The position numbers and the translations under genes are program-made. A stretch of 25,956 nucleotides of DNA from CAYVKY01 sp964452115 (GTDB lineage: Bacteria; Bacteroidota; Ignavibacteria; Tepidaquicellales; Tepidaquicellaceae): positions 1 to 25,956 of the forward strand of contig CAYVKY010000015.1 in the NCBI GenBank assembly GCA_964452115.1. The letters run 5' to 3'. The notes beneath the pieces are model-generated. The model made no database searches. It saw only the letters and a list, made by a program, of their open reading frames with translations, and was not told the DNA's origin. Position 1 is the first letter of the stretch. Each line of letters begins with the position of its first letter. Below, in pieces: positions 16,844 to 25,400 of this stretch.

Positions 16844-17736
16844 TTTGTGCCTCTTTTCTGAATTAACAATCCGTGTCTTAACCCTTTTGAGCTTACAATC
16901 AAAGAATCACTGTTCAAATTCTGCATTGCAGACAATGCTATTGCAGCGCCTGCCGTAATTGTAGAGGCTCTACCTTTTTGCAGACCATTTAGTTTTCCCC
17001 TCTCTTCCAAACTTAATGATGTAAATAGTGAAATCAAATCTTTTATATCTTTCTTATTTAAAATTAATCCGTTTATTTTTCCGGCATCAAATTTTTTAAA
17101 TCCAAGTTTTACACTTGCAAGGTTCGTTATGCTGCCGCCTGCTCCGATTAATATATCAAATCCGGGTATATTTAAACTTTGTAATGTTTTTTTTAGATTA
17201 TTCTCACACCTAATATAATCATTTTCCTTTAAATAAGGTTCAAAAAAATATTCATTCGTCACTTTCAGTATTCCGATATTAAGGCTGTAAACACTGATGA
17301 TTTCATCGCCCTTGCCGCAGATAAATTCCGTTGAACCGCCTCCGATATCAATCACCATTTTAACGCTTTCTTTATCCCCGGCTGTGCTGCCTGCACCGGT
17401 ATACGAAAGCCGTGCTTCCTCTTCACCGGATAAGACTTCTATTATAATTCCTGTTTCTTCCTTAACTTTGTTAATAAAATCACCCGCATTTGATGCATTT
17501 CTCAAAGCCATCGTTCCAGCTGCATAGATATTATGTACCCCGAAGTCTTTGCAGATATTGTAATATTTATTTATAACTGCAAGAGATTTATCAAAAGATT
17601 TTTCCCCGATTTTTCCAGTCAGAGCAAGTTCACTGCCGAGTTTTGTAATTTCACCGTTGTCATATAAACTTTTTCCATTGTCTTCAATATACAAAAGAAT
17701 TGAATTGCTGCCGACATCCATCGCTGCATTTTTCAT
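16840..17736 (-). CDS. Ppx/GppA-family phosphatase (exopolyphosphatase / pppGpp pyrophosphatase)
   Basis: This 298-aa protein has the ASKHA-fold motifs of the family. Phosphate-1 is MDVGSNS (residues 6-12), the catalytic glutamate region is SGEEEARL (103-110) and phosphate-2 is IDIGGGSTEF (129-138). A further glycine motif, GAGGSITNLA, lies near residue 200. It is the short form of about 300 aa without the C-terminal HD domain found in E. coli Ppx/GppA. It hydrolyses polyphosphate or pppGpp in the cytoplasm; which substrate cannot be told here. It sits 16 bp downstream of the YbhN-like gene and overlaps the next membrane protein by 4 bp. Confidence 0.92.
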   Translation of the reverse strand: MKNAAMDVGSNSILLYIEDNGKSLYDNGEITKLGSELALTGKIGEKSFDKSLAVINKYYNICKDFGVHNIYAAGTMALRNASNAGDFINKVKEETGIIIEVLSGEEEARLSYTGAGSTAGDKESVKMVIDIGGGSTEFICGKGDEIISVYSLNIGILKVTNEYFFEPYLKENDYIRCENNLKKTLQSLNIPGFDILIGAGGSITNLASVKLGFKKFDAGKINGLILNKKDIKDLISLFTSLSLEERGKLNGLQKGRASTITAGAAIALSAMQNLNSDSLIVSSKGLRHGLLIQKRGTN

Positions 17737-17752
17737 AAAAAATAAATTATTA

Positions 17753-18793
17753 TTATGATGAAGTTTCTTCTTTCGCCTTATGAATTGAAAACTTGTAGTT
17801 TTCCTTGATTGAATAATAAAACCCGATTACTATGGTGCCCAGAAAAGACAAAAGATGATTTATAGTTGCGAATGCAAGTGCGGGTTCGTTTCCTACAGAA
17901 CAAATCACAACCAGCGTTGTTTTTGCAAAAAAATGAAATGCCCCTGCGGAATTTCCCGGGAGAGGTATAGTCTGCCCGAATGCCGTCATAGTAAGCACGA
18001 GGTTCGCATCAAAAAATGATAAACCGGAAAGCACGGGGTCTTCAAATGCCATGAACATCAGATATGTGGAAAAAGCATAAATTAGCCACAGCAGCACAGT
18101 ATAGAAAAATATTTTGAAATAGAATCTCGGATATTTGATGAATGAAAACGAACTTATAAGTGACAGAAATATTTTATTGAACTTTTTGTGATACTTTTCA
18201 GGAAGGAATTTCATCGTATATTTTTCAATGAACTTTTCCGTTTTTTCAAAATTCAGAAGCATCACGGCAAATACAATCACCATCGCAATAATCGCAAGTG
18301 AAAATATCAAGGATATCCTTTCAATGTTATATGAACCGAATGCACTCTGCATTTTGTCCCTGTAAAAAAGCAGGCACAAGCCAAACACAAGAAACATAGA
18401 AAGCATATCAAATACGCGCTCAACTACTATTGTTCCGAATGTAAATGCTTTTGATATTTTATATTTCTGAGCAAGTACAAAAGGCCTTGATACTTCCCCG
18501 CCTCTTGGAATGATTGCGTTTACAAAATATCCTATCATCACGGCGGAAAATAAATCTCTGAACTTTATATCCTCTTTTTCGGAATACAGAAAATACCGCC
18601 ACCTTTCAGCTCTGACGATGCTTCCGATTACAACGCCTATCAGCATTGCGAAAATTGCAAGCAGGTAATTTGTATTTCCCAGCTGAATGAAAAGTTCACG
18701 GAAGTCAATCCCCCTGAAAGCCAGATAAAGAAAAAATATAAGCAGGACAAACAGCACAACGAACTTAACGATATCCTTTATCTTTTTATTCAA
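17753..18793 (-). CDS. YbhN/UPF0104-type (LPG synthase transmembrane domain, flippase-like) membrane protein
   Basis: This 346-aa polytopic membrane protein has about eight hydrophobic segments. Family signatures are VRAERWRYFL (residues about 60-70), AVMIGYFVNAIIPRGGEVSRPFVLAQK (in part) and VVERVFDMLSMFL. Near the C-terminus TMTAFGQTIPLPGNSAGAFH matches the conserved P-G-G/N region. The domain is shared with the flippase part of MprF. Stand-alone members are thought to act in lipid or polyprenyl-linked substrate movement across the inner membrane. It lies 20 bp after lolA and 16 bp before ppx, so it is part of the same operon. The exact substrate is unknown. Confidence 0.9.
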   Translation of the reverse strand: MNKKIKDIVKFVVLFVLLIFFLYLAFRGIDFRELFIQLGNTNYLLAIFAMLIGVVIGSIVRAERWRYFLYSEKEDIKFRDLFSAVMIGYFVNAIIPRGGEVSRPFVLAQKYKISKAFTFGTIVVERVFDMLSMFLVFGLCLLFYRDKMQSAFGSYNIERISLIFSLAIIAMVIVFAVMLLNFEKTEKFIEKYTMKFLPEKYHKKFNKIFLSLISSFSFIKYPRFYFKIFFYTVLLWLIYAFSTYLMFMAFEDPVLSGLSFFDANLVLTMTAFGQTIPLPGNSAGAFHFFAKTTLVVICSVGNEPALAFATINHLLSFLGTIVIGFYYSIKENYKFSIHKAKEETSS

Positions 18794-18813
18794 CCTGATT
18801 ATGTTTTATATTT

Positions 18814-19440
18814 TTATCTTAAATCTATTACCTCTACGCCTGAAGGAGCATTGAATGAAAATTCGGAAGAGCTCAACCCCGGATTCAGAGTAATGGATTT
18901 TAATGTATATGTTCTTGTTAATTCTCTGGTGGATATTGACACTTTTCTGATTACATAATCGGATTTATCCACCCAGACCTTTGCGGACTTAATTCCGCCT
19001 TTATTTCTTGGTGTAAGCGACAACACATAACATTCCTTTCCGGACACAGTTTCATCTGTGCTATATTCAGAATAGAAATTCTGCGGATAGTTGAAAAGAT
19101 ATTTATTCGGTGAAAAGCTGTTGCCGTCGTCTTTGTAATAATCAATCACTACCTGTTTTTTTGATGGAGTGTATGACCACGATGTTGAGCCGTCAGTGAT
19201 AAGTGTGAATGATGATGTTTTTATTTTATATTTATTTTCCTTTTGAATCCAAAGAGTTCCGCTGGCAGATGAACTCTTGCCTTTGTGGGCTTTGTCCGTC
19301 ATCGAAAATGTTGCTTTCGCATCATTGATGCCGTTGTATTTATTCTGTACCTGCTTAATAATTTCCTGTGCATCCTGTGCAAATAATTCATAAGGCAGAA
19401 AAATTATTATTAATAACGATAAATATTTTAATATTCTCAT
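18814..19440 (-). CDS. lolA: Outer-membrane lipoprotein carrier LolA
   Basis: The product is 208 aa from the ATG at 19440, where a signal peptide begins (MRILKYLSLLIIIFLPYELFAQ). A GTG/ATG-type upstream start at 19545 would overlap the preceding gene and add a non-signal leader, so it is rejected. The mature protein opens AQEIIKQVQNKYNGINDAKATF, and it continues GTLWIQKENKYKI, ITDGSTSWSYTPSKKQV and KVWVDKSDYVIRKVSI, which is the LolA pattern (an open beta-barrel that shields lipoprotein acyl chains in the periplasm). LolB is generally absent from this phylum. It lies 77 bp after the DUF3108 gene and 20 bp before the YbhN-like gene. Confidence 0.9.
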   Translation of the reverse strand: MRILKYLSLLIIIFLPYELFAQDAQEIIKQVQNKYNGINDAKATFSMTDKAHKGKSSSASGTLWIQKENKYKIKTSSFTLITDGSTSWSYTPSKKQVVIDYYKDDGNSFSPNKYLFNYPQNFYSEYSTDETVSGKECYVLSLTPRNKGGIKSAKVWVDKSDYVIRKVSISTRELTRTYTLKSITLNPGLSSSEFSFNAPSGVEVIDLR

Positions 19441-19517
19441 TTTATAAATCAAATTAACGTAATTTATGAAAATTTTTGGTTTTATGCAATTTATTGATTT
19501 AACACTTGCAATTTTTT

Positions 19518-20351
19518 TCAGATTGAATATCTCGGAGGCGTCCATCCTGAGCGTGTGTATGAACTTAGTTCCAAAGTGACGCTGCCTATCATAATGTTGA
19601 ATTTTGCTTTAAGCGGAACGCGGGCTTCATCATCAGAGAGCCACGCTTCAAATTCACCCGTTAAGCCCAAAACCCCCACGAAATCAGCAACTCCCGCTAT
19701 TTTAATCGCAGCCATATCGTAATCCACCAAATCTCCGGATACCGCATCTCTGGCAAAGTTGAAGGAATACTTTAATGAAGATTCTTTTTCATTAACAAAA
19801 ACCAATGTATTTCTTCTGCTTTCCGAAGATTTTTTCAAAGATGCAAGTCTTGCATTATAAAACATTGACAATCCGTCCTGATAATATTCTCCCTGAGTTA
19901 TCGGAAATTTTTTATCGGTCATGTCATACTGATATACGCCGGAAGAATTGGTTCTGTATTTATTAACTTTTATAAAATTTGAGTCGTACAAAAAATAACA
20001 ATCCGTATTCACTTTGTATTTTTCCCCGTGCTGTTCCTTAAAATCCGATGAATGGAATTCTATGGAAACCACCTGTCCTTTTATCTGCTTCATCATCGTT
20101 TCAAACGTGTAATTGATTCCGACAAACGGAATGCCTTCATAACTTTTCATTGTTGCATTAGCAGTATATATCTTACTGCTGTCTTCGGTAAAACTGTCGG
20201 TGAGGTGAAATGTCACCTCACCGAGTTTTATAAATCCGTATCTGACAACGTATATCAGATCTTCGCCTTTCTGAAGCACCCTGCTCTGCGCCTGAATGTT
20301 CGAAAAGACGAATGCGAATAAGATTAAAAATATTTTTGCTGTTTTGTGCAA
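19518..20351 (-). CDS. DUF3108 domain envelope protein
   Basis: This 277-aa protein has a signal peptide (MHKTAKIFLILFAFVFSNIQAQ). Its start matches the DUF3108 family: KGEDLIYVVRYGFIKLGEVT followed by a long beta-rich stretch and a terminal WLSDDEARVPLKAKFNIMIGSVTLELSSY. DUF3108 proteins are predicted periplasmic beta-structures, related in fold to lipoprotein-handling barrels; no biochemical role is firmly known. It starts 7 bp after the S41 protease gene and precedes lolA, which fits a role in the outer envelope. Family assignment is from recalled sequence pattern, so it should be confirmed by profile search. Confidence 0.8.
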   Translation of the reverse strand: MHKTAKIFLILFAFVFSNIQAQSRVLQKGEDLIYVVRYGFIKLGEVTFHLTDSFTEDSSKIYTANATMKSYEGIPFVGINYTFETMMKQIKGQVVSIEFHSSDFKEQHGEKYKVNTDCYFLYDSNFIKVNKYRTNSSGVYQYDMTDKKFPITQGEYYQDGLSMFYNARLASLKKSSESRRNTLVFVNEKESSLKYSFNFARDAVSGDLVDYDMAAIKIAGVADFVGVLGLTGEFEAWLSDDEARVPLKAKFNIMIGSVTLELSSYTRSGWTPPRYSI

Positions 20352-20358
20352 TTTGTTT

Positions 20359-21960
20359 TTATAATTTCATTAATGCCATAACTTCATCGAACAATGTAAC
20401 TGCTTTCAGAAATACATCATCGCCAAGCATAAACACAGCATAGCTTCCTTCATTACCCCAGATATCCCTTGCAATCTGAGATTTTATAAGAGATATAATA
20501 AATACTTTATCAATATTGAAACTGGCTTCATCATATTTGACGCCTTTTGAATCTGCCAGGCGCACCATATCATTAAGCATCTTATCAGTGACCTTATAGT
20601 TTTTCGCAAAGTCCATAAAGCTGCTGTAATCTTTTTCAATATTTTTTCTTTCCGAGCTCATCAGATTTTCTGTGTATTGATAAAGTATGTTCAGCCTTCT
20701 GAGCGAAACTGTGTATGAGGTCAATGTATCCTGTTTAATAATGTAATCAGGTGTAATGCCGCCGCCGCCGTAAACTGTTCTGCCGTGAATCGTTTTGGCA
20801 GATGGTTTTGTCGAATCTATTTTTTCATTTCCGTGCATCAGGTTATCACCTTCATTGCCTTCATTTCTCGTGGCACTTTTGCTGTACTTGCCGCCTTCGT
20901 ATGGTTTCTGAATTGTCCTGCCTGCAGGAGTGTAATATCTTGAAGTAGTTAACCTTAATGCAGATGCATCAAAGAGTTCAAACTGCCTTTGAACAAGTCC
21001 TTTGCCGAATGTTGTTTCGCCGACTATCAATCCTCTGTCCCAATCCTGTATAGCACCCGAAACGATTTCACTTGCAGATGCAGAACCTTCGTTAACGAGC
21101 ACAATCAGCGGAGTGGAAGTGAAGCTGCCGCCGGATGAATTATACACTTCATTGAACGATGAAAGCCTGCCCTGAGTGTAAACAATTTTATCGCCCGCCG
21201 CCAAAAATTCACTTGAAATTTTTACTGCCTGCTCAAGGAATCCGCCGGGATTGCCGCGAAGGTCGAGTACAAGTTTTTTCATTCCTTCGCCTTTTAATTT
21301 ATTCAGTGCCTGAATAAACTCCGAATAAGTTGTTGCGGCAAATCTCGAAACTTTGATATATCCGATTTCATTATCATACATAAATGATGCATCCACGCTG
21401 TATAGAGGAATTTTATCGCGGGTGATGTCAAAGTCAATTAACTTGGGGCTGCCTGCCCTGACAATCGTAAGTTTCACATTCGTGCCTTTTGGCCCGCGCA
21501 GCTTTTTCGGAACGTCGTCCCTTGAAATTTTAACCGCGCTTTTGTCATCAATTTTTACGATTTTATCGCCTGCTATTATCCCGAGTGCCTCGGACGGACC
21601 GCCGCTTATCGGCGAAATAACGGTTAATGTATCGTTAATAATATCAAATTCCACGCCTATGCCGTCAAAGCTTCCCTGAAAATCTTCATTGACTCTCTTT
21701 AATTGTTCCGTGGAAATATAAACTGAATGCGGATCAAGATCCTGTAGCAAACCGTTGATTGCGGATTCCGTAAGTTTTTCAGAATCCACCGTGTCTACAT
21801 AGTACTGTGAAACCAGATTCAAAACTTCAGCATACTTTCTGATGGAGTCATTTACTTTATCATTCGATACCGCCGTCTGAATTTTCATACCGATGAAAAT
21901 TCCTACCGCGAGCACCAGAACCCCGATAAAGTAAAAATATTTTTTGTTTCTGTTTATCAT
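20359..21960 (-). CDS. S41-family C-terminal processing protease (CtpA/Prc type)
   Basis: This 533-aa protein has an N-terminal membrane anchor or signal (residues about 8-25, FYFIGVLVLAVGIFIGMKI). A PDZ domain follows at about residues 95-175 (GSFDGIGVEFD to PKKLRGPKGTNVKLTIVR), then the S41 catalytic domain with VLDLRGNPGGFLEQAV (231-246). The Ser/Lys dyad is S295 in NEGSASASEIVSGA and K320 in GETTFGKGLVQ; the 25-residue spacing equals that of E. coli Prc (S430/K455). It clips C-termini of periplasmic proteins and may regulate cell-wall hydrolases or lipoproteins. It heads the operon with DUF3108 and lolA and lies 57 bp after the antiporter gene. Confidence 0.94.
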   Translation of the reverse strand: MINRNKKYFYFIGVLVLAVGIFIGMKIQTAVSNDKVNDSIRKYAEVLNLVSQYYVDTVDSEKLTESAINGLLQDLDPHSVYISTEQLKRVNEDFQGSFDGIGVEFDIINDTLTVISPISGGPSEALGIIAGDKIVKIDDKSAVKISRDDVPKKLRGPKGTNVKLTIVRAGSPKLIDFDITRDKIPLYSVDASFMYDNEIGYIKVSRFAATTYSEFIQALNKLKGEGMKKLVLDLRGNPGGFLEQAVKISSEFLAAGDKIVYTQGRLSSFNEVYNSSGGSFTSTPLIVLVNEGSASASEIVSGAIQDWDRGLIVGETTFGKGLVQRQFELFDASALRLTTSRYYTPAGRTIQKPYEGGKYSKSATRNEGNEGDNLMHGNEKIDSTKPSAKTIHGRTVYGGGGITPDYIIKQDTLTSYTVSLRRLNILYQYTENLMSSERKNIEKDYSSFMDFAKNYKVTDKMLNDMVRLADSKGVKYDEASFNIDKVFIISLIKSQIARDIWGNEGSYAVFMLGDDVFLKAVTLFDEVMALMKL

Positions 21961-22017
21961 TTTAATTATTTAATGTTTCTCTAATTTTATTAATCTAAAA
22001 TAATTTCTTAAAGTTCC

Positions 22018-23265
22018 TCATTTAAAAAATAAAAGCCAGATTATTGCCAGCCCCGGTAAAAGCACGGGTACTGAATACTTGTAAATATAGTCAAAAAATC
22101 CCGGCATTTTAATGCCTTTTTGTTCAGCAATTGACTTCACCAAAAAGTTCGGACCATTGCCGATATATGTCATCGCGCCGAAGAATACCGATGCTGTTGA
22201 TATTGCCGCCATAATCACGGGCTGAAGCACAAGGTAATCCTTGACTTCATAAGGATTATTAATGTTTAATCCGTTTTGTCCCATAGATAAACTCATAAAA
22301 TTCAGATAAGTCGGAGCATTGTCCAGAAAACTTGTGAGAAATCCCGATGACCAGTAGTAGCCGCTGCTTCCTGAAATTCCAATCGAATGTGCATTCGCAT
22401 ACAGATAATTCAGAACGGGCATAAGCGTAACAAATATTCCGGCAAAAAGCAGTGCAACTTCTTTTATCGGTTCAAAACTGAATGAATTCCGCCGCCTGAT
22501 TTCTTTCGATGTCATTTTATATGAGGCAAGCGAGCATCCGAGCATAATAATTTCCCTGACAAATAAGGGCTTTGTGATAAACACCGAACCGATGATTATC
22601 ACAAGAAAAATTATATTGAAAAGTCCGTCGTATTTTACTTCGTCATCCTTTTTCTTTTTATCTTTTTCCGGAATATCTTTTTTATTGCGCAGGTCTATTA
22701 TATAAAATATCACCAGAATATATAAAATCATAAATGTCCAGACGTGAAATATATTTCCGATTGTCCAGAAAAACGGAATGCCCTTTAGGAAGCCCATAAG
22801 AAGCGGCGGATCACCTATCGGGGTGAGCGCACCACCCGTATTGCACACTGAAAAAATAAAAAATATAATGTGATATGGTTTCAGGCGGGACTGATTGTAT
22901 TTAATAAAAGGCTTTATCAGAAGTACCGCTGCACCTGTAGTACCGATAAAATTTGCAAGTATGCTTCCCGCAAGTAGTATCAATGAATTTTTAAACGGCG
23001 TGGGTTTACCCGTGATTTTAAGATAAATGCCGCCCGATACTATATAAAGGCTTCCCAACAGCGAAATGAAACTGAAATAATCTTCAAGTGCAGTAAATAG
23101 TTCGTTCTGCCTTTGCAGTACTACTAAATAATAGATTGCAACCAGCATCGCCAGCCCCAATGAAAACTTTCCATAGTTCTCTTCCCACCAGTTTTTAAAT
23201 AAAAACGGCATTACGGCAATGGCTGCCAGCAGTAATATAAACGGAATGAATAGGATTATTTCCAA
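22018..23265 (-). CDS. NhaD/CitMHS-type sodium:proton antiporter-like membrane protein
   Basis: This 415-aa polytopic protein has about 10-12 hydrophobic segments. The signature NTGGALTPIGDPP lies at residues 142-154, preceded by NFIGTTGAAVLLIKPFI (105-121); a second symmetrical half ends LTSFLDNAPTYLNFMSL and GAMTYIGNGPNFLVKSIAE. These paired TGG/TPIGDPP and DNAPT/GNGPN motifs mark the CitMHS/ArsB/NhaD ion-transporter superfamily, and members of this branch are usually annotated as Na+/H+ antiporters. It begins 10 bp after nuoM on the same strand, so the two are probably co-transcribed, which hints at coupling of respiration with ion homeostasis. The actual substrate (Na+, citrate, arsenite) is unproven. 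Confidence 0.85.
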   Translation of the reverse strand: MEIILFIPFILLLAAIAVMPFLFKNWWEENYGKFSLGLAMLVAIYYLVVLQRQNELFTALEDYFSFISLLGSLYIVSGGIYLKITGKPTPFKNSLILLAGSILANFIGTTGAAVLLIKPFIKYNQSRLKPYHIIFFIFSVCNTGGALTPIGDPPLLMGFLKGIPFFWTIGNIFHVWTFMILYILVIFYIIDLRNKKDIPEKDKKKKDDEVKYDGLFNIIFLVIIIGSVFITKPLFVREIIMLGCSLASYKMTSKEIRRRNSFSFEPIKEVALLFAGIFVTLMPVLNYLYANAHSIGISGSSGYYWSSGFLTSFLDNAPTYLNFMSLSMGQNGLNINNPYEVKDYLVLQPVIMAAISTASVFFGAMTYIGNGPNFLVKSIAEQKGIKMPGFFDYIYKYSVPVLLPGLAIIWLLFFK

Positions 23266-23275
23266 TTTTTACGAA

Positions 23276-24847
23276 TTATTTCACCTCATCTACCGGGTCT
23301 CTTCTTTCGCCGTTATCTTCCTTCTTTTCATCGTGAGTGACTTTCATCCTCGACATTTCAAATGTTGTCGTGATTTTCTTCATCGTATTTTCGGAATATT
23401 TCAGAAATGCATTCGGCTGAACTCCTATCCAGAAAATAAATACAAGTATCGGTATAATGCTTAAATATTCTGATACAGAGAGGTCTTTCAGATTTTTATT
23501 TTTATCGTTATCAAGCGGACCGAGCATAACTCTCTGATACAGCCACAAAAGATAAATTGCTGCAAGTATCACGGCAGTCGTTGCAATCACGGTATATGCA
23601 GCCGAGCCAAGATGCGGTGAACCGAACGAGCCGACAAGAATCAGAAATTCGCCGATAAAACCGTTCAAACCAGGAAGCCCGATTGACGAAAGAGAAACAA
23701 TTAGAAATATTGCAGCCATCCACGGCATCACTTTTCTTAAGCCGCCGTATTCGGAAATTTCTTTTGTATGGCGTCTTTCATAAAACATTCCGACTATAAG
23801 AAAGAGTGCGCCTGTTGACAATCCGTGGTTAACCATTTGTATCAGGCTTCCCTGAAGAGATTCAACCGTTAAGGCAGTTATTCCGAGAACGATAAAGCCC
23901 ATATGGCTGACCGACGAATATGCAACAAGTTTTTTCATATCCTTCTGAACAATCGAAAGCAGCGCACCGTAAATAATTCCGATAACCGCAAGCACTGCGA
24001 GGTAAGGTGTAAAGAATGCAAACGCCGCCGGAAACAGCGAAAGTGAAAATCTGAGAATTCCGTACGCACCCATTTTCAGGAGCAGAGATGCAAGTATCAC
24101 ACTGCCTGCAGTCGGCGCCTGTACGTGTGCATCAGGCAGCCATGTGTGGAACGGAAAAAGAGGCACTTTGATTAAAAAACTCAGCGTAAAGAGCACAAAT
24201 AAAAATATCTGCTTGCTCATCACCGCGGTCGGCGCAGAAATCGAAAGTTCAACGAAATCCGAAGTAAAACTGTTCGGTGCGGATACCAGATTGCCGACCC
24301 AGATAATTCCGATAAGAAGCAGCAGACTCCCGACGGCTGTGTATATGAAAAATTTCAGCGTGGCATACACCCTGTTTTCGCCGCCCCAGATGCCGATAAG
24401 AAAATACATCGGAATTAAAATAAACTCCCAGAAGATATAAAACAAAATCAGGTCGAGAGACACAAACACGCCAATAAGTGCGCCTTCCATCAGAAGCATC
24501 AGAAAAAAATATTCCTTGATGCGGAGCTTAATAGTATTGAATGATGCAATCAGGCAAAGCGGCATAATAAAAGTTGTAAGCATCACCATCATTAATGAAA
24601 TGCCGTCAATGCCGACAAAATAATTTGCATTTATGATTTTCACCCAGGGGACTTTTTCAACAAATTGAAATTCACCCGAGCTGATATCAAATTTAAAAAT
24701 CAGATACAGCGATATCAGAAAGGTTGCAATGGAAATCGCAAGGGCATATACTTTTATCAGCAGACTATTTTCACGTCTGAAAAATAATATCGGAAGTGAT
24801 AAAATCAGCGGGAAAAATATTAAAATACTTAAAATATTTGTGCTCAA
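23276..24847 (-). CDS. nuoM: NADH-quinone oxidoreductase subunit M (NuoM)
   Basis: This 523-aa antiporter-like membrane subunit of complex I pumps protons in the inner membrane. Key residues of the proton channel are present: E141 in FYIFWEFILIPMYFLIG and K227 in LIKVPLFPFHTWLPDAH. The TAGSVILASLLLKMGAYGILR and VAYSSVSHMGFIVLG segments are strong NuoM signatures. Length fits (about 500 aa), with a charged C-terminal extension (KKEDNGERRDPVDEVK). No nuoL, nuoK or nuoN is adjacent: an HNH gene lies upstream and an antiporter downstream. So this is either a dispersed complex I gene or a second NuoM copy. MrpD-like Mrp subunits are related, but the NuoM motifs are closer. Confidence 0.92.
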   Translation of the reverse strand: MSTNILSILIFFPLILSLPILFFRRENSLLIKVYALAISIATFLISLYLIFKFDISSGEFQFVEKVPWVKIINANYFVGIDGISLMMVMLTTFIMPLCLIASFNTIKLRIKEYFFLMLLMEGALIGVFVSLDLILFYIFWEFILIPMYFLIGIWGGENRVYATLKFFIYTAVGSLLLLIGIIWVGNLVSAPNSFTSDFVELSISAPTAVMSKQIFLFVLFTLSFLIKVPLFPFHTWLPDAHVQAPTAGSVILASLLLKMGAYGILRFSLSLFPAAFAFFTPYLAVLAVIGIIYGALLSIVQKDMKKLVAYSSVSHMGFIVLGITALTVESLQGSLIQMVNHGLSTGALFLIVGMFYERRHTKEISEYGGLRKVMPWMAAIFLIVSLSSIGLPGLNGFIGEFLILVGSFGSPHLGSAAYTVIATTAVILAAIYLLWLYQRVMLGPLDNDKNKNLKDLSVSEYLSIIPILVFIFWIGVQPNAFLKYSENTMKKITTTFEMSRMKVTHDEKKEDNGERRDPVDEVK

Positions 24848-24902
24848 ATTTCAGCCTTTCGGTCTTTTGAATTATCAAACAAATTTAATTTCTGTTACGT
24901 AA

Positions 24903-25382
24903 TCAATAATATAAAAAAGGTTTCCAATCTTCACCGACACTGCCCGCAGAACTCTTCATAAAAGTGATGTACGAAGGTTTCTTCGGCATGTGTCTTAATT
25001 TCAAGCCTGAATCCTCAAGCGTTTTATCGCCTTTTCTATTATTGCATTTCACGCAAGCAGTTACGAGATTTTCCCACGTATCCTCTCCGCCGTGGGATTT
25101 CGGAATCACGTGGTCAATCGTCAGACTTGTCACAGAGCCGCAATACTGGCATCTGTGGTTATCTCTCTTTAAAATATTTTTATGGGACAGAATTATTCTC
25201 TTATATGGTACGCGTACAAAATAACCTAAGCGCACTATACTCGGACAGTCAAAAGATTTCCTCACGGAACGAACTTTTAATCCATCCCTTTTTGTGACAA
25301 TTTCTGCTTTTCCCAGAAACGTCAGTATTATTGCCCTTCTGACATTGCAGATGGTCAATGGTTCATAATTTTGATTTAGCAC
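24903..25382 (-). CDS. HNH endonuclease domain protein
   Basis: The product is 159 aa from a GTG at 25382. It carries a zinc-structured HNH nuclease module: CQYC (C78, C81), the catalytic TIDHVIPKSHGG with H91, the central N105 in WENLVTAC, and the second CxxC (C110, C113) in ACVKCNNRKG. The N-terminal LNQNYEPLTICNVRRAIIL block is typical of a widespread stand-alone bacterial HNH family of uncharacterised role, common in this phylum. No ATG exists in frame: the upstream stop lies near 25460, and a CTG at 25400 would restore the usual KVLVLNQNYEP start. It is not linked to a Cas, toxin or restriction gene here. It is 55 bp upstream of nuoM. Confidence 0.88.
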   Translation of the reverse strand: MLNQNYEPLTICNVRRAIILTFLGKAEIVTKRDGLKVRSVRKSFDCPSIVRLGYFVRVPYKRIILSHKNILKRDNHRCQYCGSVTSLTIDHVIPKSHGGEDTWENLVTACVKCNNRKGDKTLEDSGLKLRHMPKKPSYITFMKSSAGSVGEDWKPFLYY

Positions 25383-25400
25383 CAGAACTTTAAAGTTCAG

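Noticed and set aside
19441..19545. Upstream start of lolA
   Set aside because: It overlaps the DUF3108 gene and places 35 non-signal residues before the LolA signal peptide at 19440.
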